From assembly GCF_001949145.1 (NCBI RefSeq), contig NW_019091553.1, positions 212,988 to 276,987 on the forward strand: DNA of 64,000 bases, read 5' to 3'. Shown here in pieces: positions 1 to 12,034 of the stretch. The translations under genes were made by a program, and so were the position numbers. Origin of the DNA: Acanthaster planci. Taxonomy: Eukaryota > Echinodermata > Asteroidea > Valvatida > Acanthasteridae. The notes beneath the pieces were generated by a model that saw nothing but the letters and a program-made list of their open reading frames with translations, searched no databases and was not told the DNA's origin. Position 1 is the first letter of the stretch, and every line of letters starts with the position of its first letter.

Positions 1-487
1 CCCCGGCTGGTAGTGGTTAAGGAGCCATCACGTTTTGTGCAGGTTTAAACTTTTCTTGAGTATCTGAAACCTGAATTCTGTTTGTAGTTAAGTGAACTGT
101 AAAGTGTACAAAAATACTGAAAATTGACGTAGTTACTCCAGACAGGTGAGGGTGCTGTTAGATGTGATATAATCCAGAAAGACATGGCTCAACTTTTACA
201 TACAATGTATGCTGAACCCCAAATGTGTTCTTTGAAAATATTTCTGAGAAAAAGGTTGATTGCTGGCTTATTGTCATACACTTATACAACAATAAATGGC
301 CAAAGGATATGGAAATCTTCAATAGTGAAGTATGAAAAAATCTAGCAATTTTTTGTGCACAAATCAATGCAACATTGAGGTTCAGTGTCTTTGATTACAT
401 CAAAGTTTTGCTTATAAATTAAAAAATTCATATTAGGCCCCAAAGTACAGATGAATATAACAAAACAAAAATTGAAAATAAAGTTAA

Positions 488-883
488 CCCCTTGACGATG
501 GGAATTTCTTCCCAAAAGCCGACTCCAGGAATTCCAGCCTCACTTGGCCACGAAGGTCACCTGCCAAACCGCAAATTCTCGGTTTGTGGCCCTGCTTGCT
601 CTGCACGCTGGGATTTATACAGTGAAAAGGCTGATTGTTCGGTGGCATGCGGCTCTACTCAAGCTTCCACGTTCCCGTTGCCTCTTTTCAAAGGGGGTAC
701 TGTTGTGAAGCTGGTCTTTTCATTTCTGGGCTACGCACAAAGACCAATGACCATATATACAAGAGCCAGGGTCTGGCTTTTTTCACCGTGTTCACTCGAG
801 CGTGGGCTGGGAATAATAGCTGAAAAGCGGGCTGAGGATCTCAATTTTTACGGCGGCTCTATCCGTGTCCCAGCGCGAAGGGG
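488..883. mobile_element. piggyBac-type MITE flanked by TTAA
   Basis: This 396-bp GC-rich block sits in AT-rich DNA and is bounded on both sides by TTAA (484-487 and 884-887). The left end reads CCCCTTGACGATGGG and the reverse complement of the right end reads CCCCTTCGCGCTGGG, which match at 12 of 15 positions. TTAA target duplications and C-rich termini are the signature of piggyBac-superfamily elements. No transposase is present; the reading frame across the block has no known domain. It is best read as a non-autonomous element. Confidence 0.75.
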
Positions 884-2143
884 TTAACAGAAACACAATG
901 GTGCAGTTTTGAGGATTTTTGTATAATACTTTTTTTACATGGTTCCTTTCAGTTTGAGAAGTACATGTATTTTTGGTTTTGACATCAATCCCCAGGTCCA
1001 ACTCTGAAGCTGAAACGACCAGTGGTCACCAAACAGTATGCTGAACTAATAGATTCGTTTTATGAATAAATCACCTTCACTGTGTGAGATGTCTCAAGCT
1101 GCTGTGTTGACCTAGGCATCTTGAGAGGCAGAATACGTCTGTAATGGCTACTTCATTATTTGCTGAAGAGATGGAATCAAGATAATGATTGGAAAGCACA
1201 GAGTTACAGTCACGTCATGCAAAGACAAGGAATTCTTTATTATTGAGTTTGTTGTCCTAAAATCCTTATGAGCACAAAGGAACTTTGCTTTTGTATGATG
1301 GAGAATTCTGATTTCCTTTAATTTAAAATCCAAGTATATTGTACTTGATTCAACTCATTTTGCATTTAATCTTTTAGAAAATTAACACAGTCAAGAACTC
1401 AGTTTGAATGACCTTACACAATTCTAACATCTGTGAAAGAAGTGTGTCATCTACATGTACGTGTAAATCTGTACAGTTGATTAAACTGTTGATTTCTAAT
1501 TTTGTGATGAATTGACAGACTTTTTAAAGAGTAATGGAAGTGGCTTGTTATCAAGAGCACTGTAGATTGTTTTCCAACCTCACAGGGTAAAGTTACACTT
1601 TATGAAATGCATGTAGATGGATGCACCATTGTAGTGTAGTTGTTTTCCTTAAGTCTACGAAATGACTGGCCATAAAGCCCACTAGATGGATAATATTGCC
1701 TCACATAACAATGTTAACGTTTGTGCTGGATATGTACATTGTAGGATGCTATCTACCCATTAATGCACAGTCTGCTTGTGGTCGCACAAAACAAATTGTC
1801 AAAATCAGGTTTAACTAATAAAAGGAACTACAGTAAAGACGGTAGCAGCAGAGTGATGTTGTTCACTGTATTCAGTTTTTATTGCAGACTGTTTGTAGTT
1901 GAAGTATTCCTGAGTTTATGATAGTTAACTGTAACCCAGTGGAGGAGGTTGGATAATAGTATTTGAGAGTATACCTCTAGATTGTGTTTCATTGGGATAA
2001 GGTGGTTCCATTTTTATGGGCCATGGAGTGCCCTACCCTTCTATCATTATCATTGTCCTCTCTTAATAGTTGTATTAAACTTGAGGTTTCTGCAGACCAC
2101 TCAGATTGGATGCTGCAATTGGTAATCAGTACATTGAAGAGCT

Positions 2144-2522
2144 CCTTGAAGGAAAACATATGTTTTCTCTGCTTTTACATCGTATCTGTTCAAATCAATA
2201 TGATGGAAGCATCCAAATCAAACACAGTGTCATTTGTCTTCAGAGTTGAACTAAAACAAGCTTAAAAGGGCTTTTTTTCTGTTCATGCCAAGATGCGAAT
2301 TCTGATTGTAGATTGCATCATTCGGGGGAAAATGAGGGGAACCCTTGCCCTGTTCATAGTGGTTAAACCCTTCTGCGTGCCAAACAATGGCTACAGAAAC
2401 AAACCTTTTTGAGCTTGTTATAGTTGAGCTCTGAAGACAAATGACATTGCGTTGGATTTGGATGCTTCCATATTGATTTGAACAGATACAAATCAGAGAA
2501 AACATGTTTTCCTTAGAGGTGC
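2144..2522. repeat. imperfect inverted repeat (foldback, arms about 115 bp)
   Basis: The left arm (about 2144-2262) and the reverse complement of the right arm (about 2400-2522) share long blocks such as CTGTTCAAATCAATATG, GGAAGCATCCAAATC and GTCATTTGTCTTCAGAG. The spacer is about 140 bp. The structure fits a MITE or a foldback element; no target duplication could be fixed with confidence. Confidence 0.7.
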
Positions 2523-4860
2523 TTTTTAATGATTAGGTGGTAAGGACTTTCTCGGTTACTTAGGAAATTTCTCTTGAATGGATGTTAATACAAAGCGAAT
2601 GTACTCACTGATTTCTATTTCTATAATAGCCTGGGATATTTGTAACTGCAGGTGTTTATATCTGTTCAGCTGATCAATCCTGATTAAAAGCTGATGTATA
2701 CATTCAGCCAGCAGATTTCATATCTCTGAAGTTGTTGAAAATGTTTTGTTACAGTAATCAGATTTTTACAAAGAGAAATTAATTCAGTCATCTTAAGTTG
2801 GATTTTATTTGTATGAAGGTGTTTATGTTAGTTTTATTCAAATGATGTTTAAAGTATGTTCAGGGGAAATCAGTTGTACATTTGTGGAATGCTATGTTAG
2901 ATGTAATGAAATTGAAATAAACTTGGCAGGTAGCCTGATCTTATTTTTGAAACTGTAAAGCCAATATTTAAGCAAATGTATCTAGGGCAGTACACCATCG
3001 AGTTTGTATTGATTCTTCTACAGAGTAATATTTGATGTTCAGTTCATCTTTGATGTCTTAAGTCATAGAAGCATTTAAAGAAGTGAACTTATTTAAAATA
3101 TGAATTAACATTTGCAGTTCGCTGAAGACATTCCATGCCCATTGTGTCAATAAGATGTTACAAAGCAGTAGCAGAGACTGAGAATGATATCTTGAGTTAA
3201 GCAATAATGTTCATAATCTGTGTCTCAACACAATGACCTTAAGCGTTGTACACCGCCAGCATACCTGTACACTATGCAGTACCTGTATTTGTAAGATACA
3301 TGTACTTATGAATATTGCTTGTGTAAATGTGAACAAATTAGGCTTTGCATTTAACCTGCAAGTCAAGACAAGAGGTGTGATTCATTGGGTAAAAATGGAT
3401 AGGGTAACAAAGTATTTGTCAGTATGAAAAGACCTGACATCCAAAGCAAAAGTAGAATGACATTGAAGTTTCTCAACCCTGCTTTAGAATACAGAACAGC
3501 ATAAGATTGATTATGTAGAATGTACTTTGTACATGGAGGTTTGTAATAGTTGGTAGTCATTAGCACCCTCTGGTTCACCTTACTTGCCCTTGGTTCTTTA
3601 GAATGGCACTAAAATAGTACTGAAGTTTTGCTGTGGTCAGAAGTAGCCGTGTGGAGATGTGTGATTTCTGCAAGCTGAAAGTTCTAAACACATCTAAAAT
3701 GTAATGACAGGAAGGTTGGTGAATATGTATTTAACCACTTGAATGACGCACAAGCAATTTTGAGCAAAGAAATTGCCAGGAATATGAATTGAATATGTAT
3801 CCTGATTTGACTAAACAGTTTGAAACGTATTGTTTGATGGTGCTCTCTTGCTGGATCATGGATTTGGGGTTTCATGATCATGCGTTCCACTGGCATGTCA
3901 TACATTTTCAAAATGCAGTGCATTTAGGGAGGACAATTGTTAAGGTGGTTGTCTGATGCTCTAACACTGTATGGTAAACAGCAATAACAGAAATGAAGCA
4001 GGTTAGGAATCTCCCGTTACTAGACACTATTTGAAACTCCATTGTGTAATTGTTCATGTGTCGGGAACATATATGGGAATGTGCAAAGAGTGTATCAAGA
4101 ATACAATGTGTGAAGACACACTGCTATAGAGGAGACTTCTGGACAAAGACAAGTGAAGATGGAGATGTTTTATGCTGGGCATTTGTGCCCTAACATTTGC
4201 CAAAATCAAGAAAAATAATAATTCATAAAACGGTGTATTTTTAGCATTGGAATTTGTGGCTTAGTAACTTTTTAAACTGTATACCTGTATGTGGTTTTTG
4301 CACTTCATGAGGTTTCGCAAAATGAAATGTGTTTGTACATGCACAACTGTTGTGATTCTTCTTTACATGTTTAATTTCAATGGGGGCGGCTTTCCATGGA
4401 AACCAACATAAATTCTGAACAAAAAGAAATCTCCGGTCAAGTTAGCTGTTACCGGCATAGATGAGATAAAGTGTATTTGGAGATGTATGTTGTGGCACTA
4501 TAGTCAGGGATAGTACACGGAACTGTGGGTCACATTTGCTGGTGTATTTGTCATGAAGTCTCATTACCAGTTGATTTCAAGCCAGTCAAAAAGGGATTTG
4601 GTCTCGAGTTAAAAGCCATTCAAATGGTGTGCTGGTCACAAAATGGAATAGAAAGTGAGAATGGAGAGGGAGAAGTGATGACTCTTGATCCTGTCACTTG
4701 GCTCTTGTTACTTTGTTTCTTACAGAGGTATTGACAGCAGTACATCTCCTTTTATAGGGCATGCTGTAATGTTTGAAAGTTCTGACTGAAGTCTGCATGG
4801 TTTCAAAACAGAATGCGTGATTTATTATGATTTAATGTTGAACTTTATTATTACAAGTGA

Positions 4861-4965
4861 TAGCAGTTTCATATCACAAGGGTTTGCCATGTACATGTAC
4901 ACTGTACCAGATTATAGCAGTTTGATATCACAAGGGGTTTGCCTTATACACGTACCAGATTACAG
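4861..4965 (+). repeat. two-copy tandem duplication, about 53 bp
   Basis: Two adjacent copies share TAGCAGTTT, ATATCACAAG, GGTTTGCC and GTACCAGATTA. They differ in the middle, where the first copy carries an extra TACATG-type run. Confidence 0.6.
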
Positions 4966-6867
4966 CTATTCATTGCATCCAGCTTTGGAATAATAATTGT
5001 GGCTTGTGATTCCGCATGTGTTCTGCAGGGACTATTCATAACCAACAGCCAATAATCTCAAAGGTACTTACAACATGATCTAGGGCTCAGTATCTTAATT
5101 TAACCACTAATAGTTCCTATATGTGACATGCTCTGTCAAAGCCAGACACTTCTGGGTAGAGCTTGAAACAGTCAGAGAAAAACCTAACAACTTAGGAAAT
5201 GTTCAGCTTTTACAAATTTGCAATCTAAAATATGTCGAAATAATACTTTTTAAACTTTTAGGTCAGCATTTGTCTCAGGAGGTTAATTTAAACACATCTG
5301 CTGACTGGCTTCCCAGAATCTTCTGTTTCTGACAGAAAATGCCACACATGAAACAAAAAATATAGGAGCCATGACACTTGTAAAGACTTTTAACTATAGA
5401 GTGTGGGGATAGTCATCGAATTTAAAGTAGACATGAACCAGTTGTTTAGTTGGTGTTATGGACAGTTAGTTGATCAGAAAATAAAAGGTTCCATACTGAC
5501 AATCATGAATGTGAGTTTCAGTTGGTACGAATGATCCCTGCCTTCATTTGACATGGATTAATTAGGACCATTTGAGCAGGGTCACCTAATAAAATAGCTT
5601 TAAAATGCACACTGAATCAGTCCATGCCTGTCCAAAGAAAGGAAAGGTTTTGTTTTGGGGACCTATATAAGAAGTACTCTAAGAAATGGCAGGCTGAACA
5701 TCCCTGACCCCCAAGCTGCTCTCAGAGAGAATGACAACATGAACATTTGTTTGGAGGTCCACACCATGTACTTGTATGCCACAGTTGTGCAGATGAGTCT
5801 CATTTCAAAACACACTCCCAAAGCTTGGTTAAATTTGGAGTGAAGCCATAAAACAGAGAACAGTTTTGAAATATGGTCAAAGATGCCTGAAATTGCATGA
5901 ATCAGGAAAACAATTTTCATGGTTTCAATTTTTTTCATGAAAAAGGCTGCATGTTGAACTTTAAATTTTCAGCCTTTGTAGTTGTGTAAAACATCTCAGC
6001 ACCCTTGGTGTCTCTAGCTGCTAGTAAGATTTCTGCAAAACTGTTTGCAGCATCTCCACGTTCATAATGAAAGCAAGCACCAACATGGACCATTACCAAA
6101 AACAAGTAGGTATTACAAAAAGCAATTGAGAGTAAATGCATATTCAACCCAAGTTTTAATATTCAACTTCATTGACACTTAATAAACTCATGAATAAAGA
6201 AAAAAATATAAATATTCCTCAGTGCATCCAACATGTACTTTGAACAGCATTCAGACTGCCCCCATACATTAATATAAATGCTTTCAATTCATCTCCAAAT
6301 GTATGAAGGTCATGACTCACTTTCAGTGAAACAGTCATGAAGAAAAGAAAATTGAAGTTGAATATTCATGCCATCGTTGGTGCTTGATATGATCCAACAA
6401 CATCAAATTTAATGCATGTGCAATTGCTTTTATTAGGCTGTGCACCGGAATTTACACAAAAAGGTATTTTATGAGATCTCATAGATCACTCCTTGTGATG
6501 AAACAGCCCATTTTGTTTTTTGTGAACTTAACTGTCTTGTGGTGATTAACATGTTGTTGGCCAGTCTCAGCCAAATTTGTACAAATTAAGACTTTGAAAA
6601 CTGATGTTTTGGACTGACAAAATAAAATTGCAAATATTGCATGGATAATGGAAAAATGCATCAAAATCTTAAAAAAAATTATTCACAATGGCAAAAGAAA
6701 ATCTAATGTGAGATATTTTTTCTTTCTTTTTTGTCACTGCGATAAGTTGTAATTAATTGCAATGATGTAGTTCGTCTGACTGGGTAGCGATGATCATCAA
6801 GCACTTTGTGTCAGAGTTTGTAACTCCTTCATTGTCCTTCCTCCATGGTATAACAGCATACATGTGG

Positions 6868-7026
6868 GGCCTGGCCAGTATATCAGAACAGGTGCTGGCC
6901 CTGTTACAACCATCACAGGTGCTGGCCAGAATAGCAGCACAGGTGCTGGCCAGAATACCAGCACAGGTGCTGGCCAGAATAGCAGCACAGGTGCTGGCCA
7001 GAATACCAGCACAGGTGCTGGCCACC
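6868..7026 (+). repeat. 24-bp minisatellite with an alternating 48-bp higher-order unit
   Basis: Repeated units contain CACAGGTGCTGGCCAGAATA. The last part alternates between GCAG and CCAG, so pairs of units form a 48-bp period. The first copies are degenerate. Because the period is divisible by three, several frames on both strands stay open (for example Gly-Ala-Gly-Gln-Asn-Ser/Thr repeats). These look like consequences of the repeat and not a gene. Confidence 0.85.
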
Positions 7027-7139
7027 ATGCCGATGGATTCCTTTTGTTTCTTCAATTTTTTAATATATTTTTTCAACTGAGAATACTTTCTAGGTGAGTA
7101 GCAAAGACACTAATCGGTATATCTATTTATCAAACAAAT

Positions 7140-7245
7140 AGGCTATAGTTTTCTCTCCCCTTCATCATGTTGAATGAACCCAATAGTGCATTTGTATTTG
7201 AATCCCTCCCCCTGGCACAACATGCTGGCTATGCCACTGACACTC
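7140..7245. repeat. dispersed repeat, partial copy of the element at 7862-8100
   Basis: It shares CATGTTGAATGA, CCCAA, AGTGCAT and an ATGCCACTG end with the block at 8024-8095. Only the internal and right part is present here, so it is probably a truncated relative of the MITE. Confidence 0.5.
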
Positions 7246-7861
7246 CTATTACCATGAGTGAACTTTCTACAAACCTTGGCTGCCCATACAAAGTGGTTGG
7301 TTGCAATACTTTTAATCAAAAAATGTCCAAAATTGCTATTCTTATTGTCACTGTCGATCAAAAATGAAAACGATACACTACACCAATTTGTATAGCCAAA
7401 CACCTGTTGAACCAAGTCTCATTGATTCACATTTTCGCTAACTTGAAATTGGTTGGCCATTAATAATGATCATCACAAACAATGGCAACCAAGTGTACTT
7501 AAATGTACTCTTTGAAAAATCATAATAAAGACAATTATGCATATCAAACACACAAACCATTCTTCAAGAGTTACACACCAACTATGGGTGTATACAGTAT
7601 ATTCAATTGTGTAATAGCCAATATTTTCAGCACAAAATGCCCGACTCTTGTGCATCTGAAGACTCACACCAGCCACAGATTCCATTATTGTCACTTCACC
7701 GAGGCCTGAATACTTACTAATAGCTCACTTTTCCAGCCAAAGAAATGTTTTATTAAATATGAAACATTAAGATGAAACCAGTAATTATGATAGTGAGGAT
7801 TAATACAAGTGTAAGCTAAGCATGAAGGGTGCATACATGGCTTGATGTTTGCTACCTGGAT

Positions 7862-8100
7862 TATTCAAGCCTAGTGCCATATCCAGCTGGGGGAGGGTCA
7901 TTTTTTTCTTATCTTTTATTATTTTTTTCATTTTTTATTGGATTGAGATTTACTTCATAGGTGGGCAGGAAAGAAATCAATCGAGCTATTTATTGTTAAA
8001 TAAATCACCTATATCCCCCCTTATCATGTTGAATGAGCCCAAAAGTGCATCTGCTATTGAATTCCCCCTCCAGAAGCTAGATATGCCACTGTTCAAGCCC
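7862..8100. mobile_element. MITE with terminal inverted repeats
   Basis: The left end (AGTGCCATATCCAGC) pairs with the reverse complement of the right end (AGTGGCATATCTAGC) at 13 of 15 positions. Both ends also carry an outward TTCAAG/TTGAAC. The block is about 240 bp and has no coding capacity. A similar end occurs near 58965-58990 (CCTAGCTACGCCACTG), so the family is dispersed in this genome. Confidence 0.55.
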
Positions 8101-9639
8101 AAGGCACCCCCCTCCACCAAACACAAATAAAAAAAAACATAAAAAGCAGCCTGAAACAAAGGTAAAACGAATTGAATGTCATACAAGCACTGTGAAGGGA
8201 AGGCACATGTATTTCATAGTGCTATTCATTATGCTTGCCTTATGAGTAGGACATCATCAACAGGCCTTGAATGATACACATAGCAACTTTTCTGTGCAAG
8301 ATAAATGCAAAAGCACGAGTGTAAGATGGAAACAAGTTGCTTTGTGAAATAAAACTAAAATTAAAATAATACAAAATAAACATCTTTAAACATCAAATAG
8401 CCGGCTTAATTTTATATGAATCTTTGCATAGGTTTAGATCACTGTATATTCAATACTGCTTGCACTCAAGCAGATTTTAACTTGCAGCTACAATTTATTG
8501 CATTTGTTCTTACTGTATCTTAAGTTTCATTGAGACTAAAAAAGTTACAACACGGTAAAAAAAAGAACAGAACACAATTTCTATGAGAAGGAAATATCTG
8601 CTCATTGGTTATGGCAAAATGACTTGACACAATACACGTGACACTTCAGCTGCTCTTTGAAAATGACTATTAAATTTGCAAATTTCAATCTAGAGAGCAT
8701 CGACAGAAACAAATTTAAAAAACCTACAACAGATGAGGTACATGTATAATGAACAGTCTAGTGCATACTGGTGTCCTCTTTGTACACTGTTGGAGATGTA
8801 AAATACTTCTGTAGATTAGATGAGATTAGTTGGGATTTTGACCATTCAAGACATTTCCTATTACCACCCCAAATCCTCCCAAAACAATAAGTTAATTATT
8901 ATTATTATTTTATTTGGCATTACAATAACAAATACACATCACCACACAAAAAAATGCAAATATAAAATTAGCAGTACAATAGGACAAACTAGTGTCAAAG
9001 GGGGTTTGGGGGAAAACTGAAATTTGTATCACGGTTAGTATGTTTATGACATACATGTAGAATATTGAAGGTGTAATCCTAGAACCTCTTTCTAAAACCC
9101 TTAATTTTGTCAATTTTCTCTACTTAATACTGCCTTGTCATTTTGAGCACTGGTGACACATTATAAAATACATGTTTTGTATATACATCCTGCCAACGTC
9201 TTAAGTTTTGTCTTCCCAAATTTCAAAGGGATTTTACATTCTGGTAATAAAACACTAATCTCTGTTTATCTACATTTGCATATCAGCTCATGCGCGACAA
9301 AATCTCACTTAAAAAGTTGCCCAAGCCACACCCTCCGCGCCCACTGCATGTCCCCATACAAAAAGCTGTGTAACACTGAGATTTGTCCCAGATGTTTTTT
9401 TAAATTGCCTTTTTTGGGGGGGTGGGTGTTGAACTAGGAGGGATGCTAAACAAAGGTGAGTGTTTTCTTACTAAAATGGAAAATCCCTTTGGATATCTCA
9501 CCTCTGTTTACCTACATCTGCAGAGTTTATCGTCAGATAAAGAGTTGTGAGGGAAGGGACATGTAGGGCACCAAGGGTCTAAATTAAACCTATTGAATTA
9601 GGAAAAAGGTTGTTCAGACATACCCGGGTGCTGCCTATC

Positions 9640-11350
9640 TAGTTGTGAGGAACGGCAGCTTTTTGGGGCTTTGCAAGTTGCTGATCGGCCAACCTCTTGG
9701 AGGACTGTCCTGCCCATGAGACCCTTTGTTTGAAGGTGGTTGGATTCTTCCAGCAGGCAGCTTTTATTACATCTGAAACAGAAACGCCAGGCAGGTGGGC
9801 CCAAGATGTTGATTTGCTGCATGTCATCTGGGCCTTAGATTTCAATCCTCGATTATCGCGAGGACTTATAATTGCTGCCGATATCTATCGGGTGATGGTG
9901 GTCACAGAGGCTGGATGATGTGGCTGGATGGATGTGATGAATAACTGCTTGATGTTGCCTCGCAATGGCTGAGTACGAGTAATGTACATGTAATACTTAA
10001 GGACTTGTAAGGGGCACCACCATTTCTCTTCCTCCACTGATGAAAATGCTGTCAGGCTAGGTACAAAGATGTCTGGGGGAGAGAAATCAGGTGACTGATT
10101 CTTGGTTAGAAACTCTATGTGTGGAAAGAGACATACATCTCCACCACCAGGTTCCCAGCGAATGTGGCTTGGTTCATTGGACAAGGCATGGAGTTCACTT
10201 CTGCATCAAGCTGTTGCGGTAGCCACCAGAAATACTGTTTTTATGGTGAGTTGATGCACAGAAGCAGCCCCTGCCGGTTCAAAAGGAGGCTTGGAAAGTA
10301 ATGATAGGATGGTACCTAGGTCCCACGATGGGATGAGTTTCTTGGTAGGGGAGTTCTATAAACATGGCCGTACTTGAGGATATGGTTGATCTATCATGGA
10401 ACTCTTGATGAATGGCACCAATGGCCGATCTGTAACCCTTGATTGTGGAGATATGAAGACGGGAGTTAAAGAGGTGAGGAAGACAATCCCCAATGGAAGT
10501 TACAGATGCAGAATGGGCATCGATAGCACTCTCCTTGCACCTCTTGGTGAAGTGGAGAAGTAGATTATCGTAAGTTCGTCTGGAGAATTCCTGCTTTTTG
10601 CCGCCAAGGCAGTGGCTTCTTCCGAAAGGCTAGCTGCTCTGAAGGAGATTTTGACAGCATCCAAGCACAGAGATGAAGAGAGGCTGGATCCAGATGTACA
10701 ATTTGAGACCTGGATTAAGTCAGAAGGTCTTGGTGAATGGGGAGTCTGACTGGAGAATGAACAAGCTGGTCCAGGAGGTGAGGTAACCAAGGCTTCCAAG
10801 GCCAAAATGGGGTGATGAGAATAACTCTGGATACTTCTGTCTCTATTTTTGCTAGTATTCAATGCAAGAGGGAAATTGGTGAGAAGGGTAGGTGTGACTT
10901 CCCATCCAGTCAAAGCTGAGTGCGTCTGCTTTCCAAGCCTTGGAATGAGTGTGTCGTGAGCAAAAGGTTGGAAAGTGGTGGTTGAGATGAGATGCAAACA
11001 GATCCACAAGTGGTGTTCCAAGAACGAGGGTGAAACTGCTGCGTCTACCCTGCAACAAATGGCTGGGAATGTGACCACGTGGCTGACATTTTGTGGCTTA
11101 AATATGCCGACAATGTAGGTGGTGGTGCCCTGGGCCTCTGTGACCAGGTGGGGCTTGCTGGACGTTTACTTAACTGCGTGGTTTTGAGTGCCAGGCCCCA
11201 TCGCCCTGTAAGAACATGGATGTCCGATTCCGCTGCTTCCATGTGCTCCTGGAGGCTACTGAAGGTGTGCGGGATTTGTCAGGGAACAGGTCTGCTTGTG
11301 ACTAGTCGCAGCCCCAAGGAATTTCCAACTGCTGAACCTGGCAGATGAGA
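9640..11350 (-). mobile_element. degenerate DIRS-type (tyrosine recombinase) retrotransposon, RNase H to integrase part
   Basis: Read on the minus strand, the segment gives consecutive homology islands broken by stops and frameshifts. At about 10850-11060 is the region after RNase H typical of DIRS elements (TPLVDLFAS, then KADALSFDW). At about 10160-10250 is a tyrosine-recombinase block resembling LTLKTVFLLA followed by RSELHAL, interrupted by one in-frame TGA. Then come FLTKNQSP, PASVTTITRWI and, near 9690-9845, STSWAHLPGVSVSDVIKAA with a following TTF. The island order (polymerase/RNase H, then recombinase) is that of DIRS, not of an LTR element. The catalytic Arg of the RSELHAL box remains; the usual His-x-x-Arg box is not intact. 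The local base composition is more GC-rich than its surroundings. It is a dead copy; the subfamily (DIRS, PAT or Ngaro) is unresolved. Confidence 0.72.
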
Positions 11351-12034
11351 CTTGGTTGGTATGGTGGAAATATCATGCTTGGAGGGCCAATCAGACTTGG
11401 AGGGACCAGGAGATTTGCCAGGAACATGGCTTGAACTTACAGTTCTCTGTCATGATTTTGCGATCTCCACCATTCTTAATCTAGAACACAGCGAGATTGC
11501 GTATGCACGAAAAGCACTATTGCACTCTGCATTCGCACGATATGGACTGCAGGCGTTGCTGAAAAAAACACTAGGACGATATCTTAGGGTTGCACAGCCT
11601 TTTGTATGGGTACATGCAGTGGGTGTGGCTTGGGTGACTTTTTCAGGAAGGTTTGTTGCACATGCACCCTGATATGCCAATGTGGGTAACCAGAGGTGAG
11701 TTGTTTTCTGTACTGGAACTTCATTTTGTTTTGCCATGCATACGAGTGACTAACAGTCATCCTATGGGTAGCACAGTATCAAAGCGATCCATATGAAAGT
11801 CATTTGAGTGATCTTACATGCTTTTCCTTTTCAACAACATATCACGATACGGACCCAGCAGCTTTTTTGGGCAAGAAAACCTGACATTAACTGGAAGTAT
11901 GTACCTATATCTGCAAGCTCAAAAATCTCAGGGAACTGCACCAACATCATCACACACTCTAACCTGCTTCAATTAGGCACTTTGTTCAAATACTGATTTG
12001 TACAGCCTGGGTTGGTGGTTTGAGCAGAAACCAA
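11351..12034. other. 3' flank of GBA-A, no gene seen
   Basis: No recognisable coding sequence. On the minus strand this is directly downstream of the GBA-A stop codon, so part of it is presumably 3' UTR. No AATAAA could be assigned. Confidence 0.4.

Larger units (their letters stand above)
1..5900 (+). other. non-coding T/G-rich region, possible long 3' UTR or intron of a plus-strand gene
   Basis: No open reading frame here shows a recognisable domain or a run of coding exons. The plus strand is visibly T- and G-rich. Near 5.9 kb the bias flips to A/C-rich and stays so towards GBA-A. AATAAA hexamers occur at several places, for example near 475 and 2913. Transcription-linked strand bias is known in animal genomes, so this stretch may be the transcribed 3' part of a plus-strand gene lying to the left and converging on GBA-A. 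That is inference only; no splice site or coding end supports it directly. Confidence 0.3.
5901..9600. other. non-coding region with repeats
   Basis: No coding exon is recognisable on either strand. The plus strand is A/C-rich, the opposite bias to 1-5.9 kb and the same as in GBA-A introns. The stretch could be the 3' flank or a long 3' UTR of GBA-A, but no polyadenylation signal could be tied to that gene. It holds a minisatellite and MITE-like repeats listed separately. Confidence 0.4.

Noticed and set aside
492-887. 131-codon plus-strand open frame
   Set aside because: It coincides with the piggyBac-type MITE, spans both termini, and has no domain or codon pattern of a gene.
6753-7097. 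Overlapping repeat-protein frames on both strands
   Set aside because: They exist only because the minisatellite period is divisible by three; no splice signals, homology or neighbouring exons support a gene.
10500-11078. 192-codon minus-strand frame as an independent gene
   Set aside because: It overlaps, in a different frame, DIRS-type homology islands and has no domain; the homologous frame shifts between islands.
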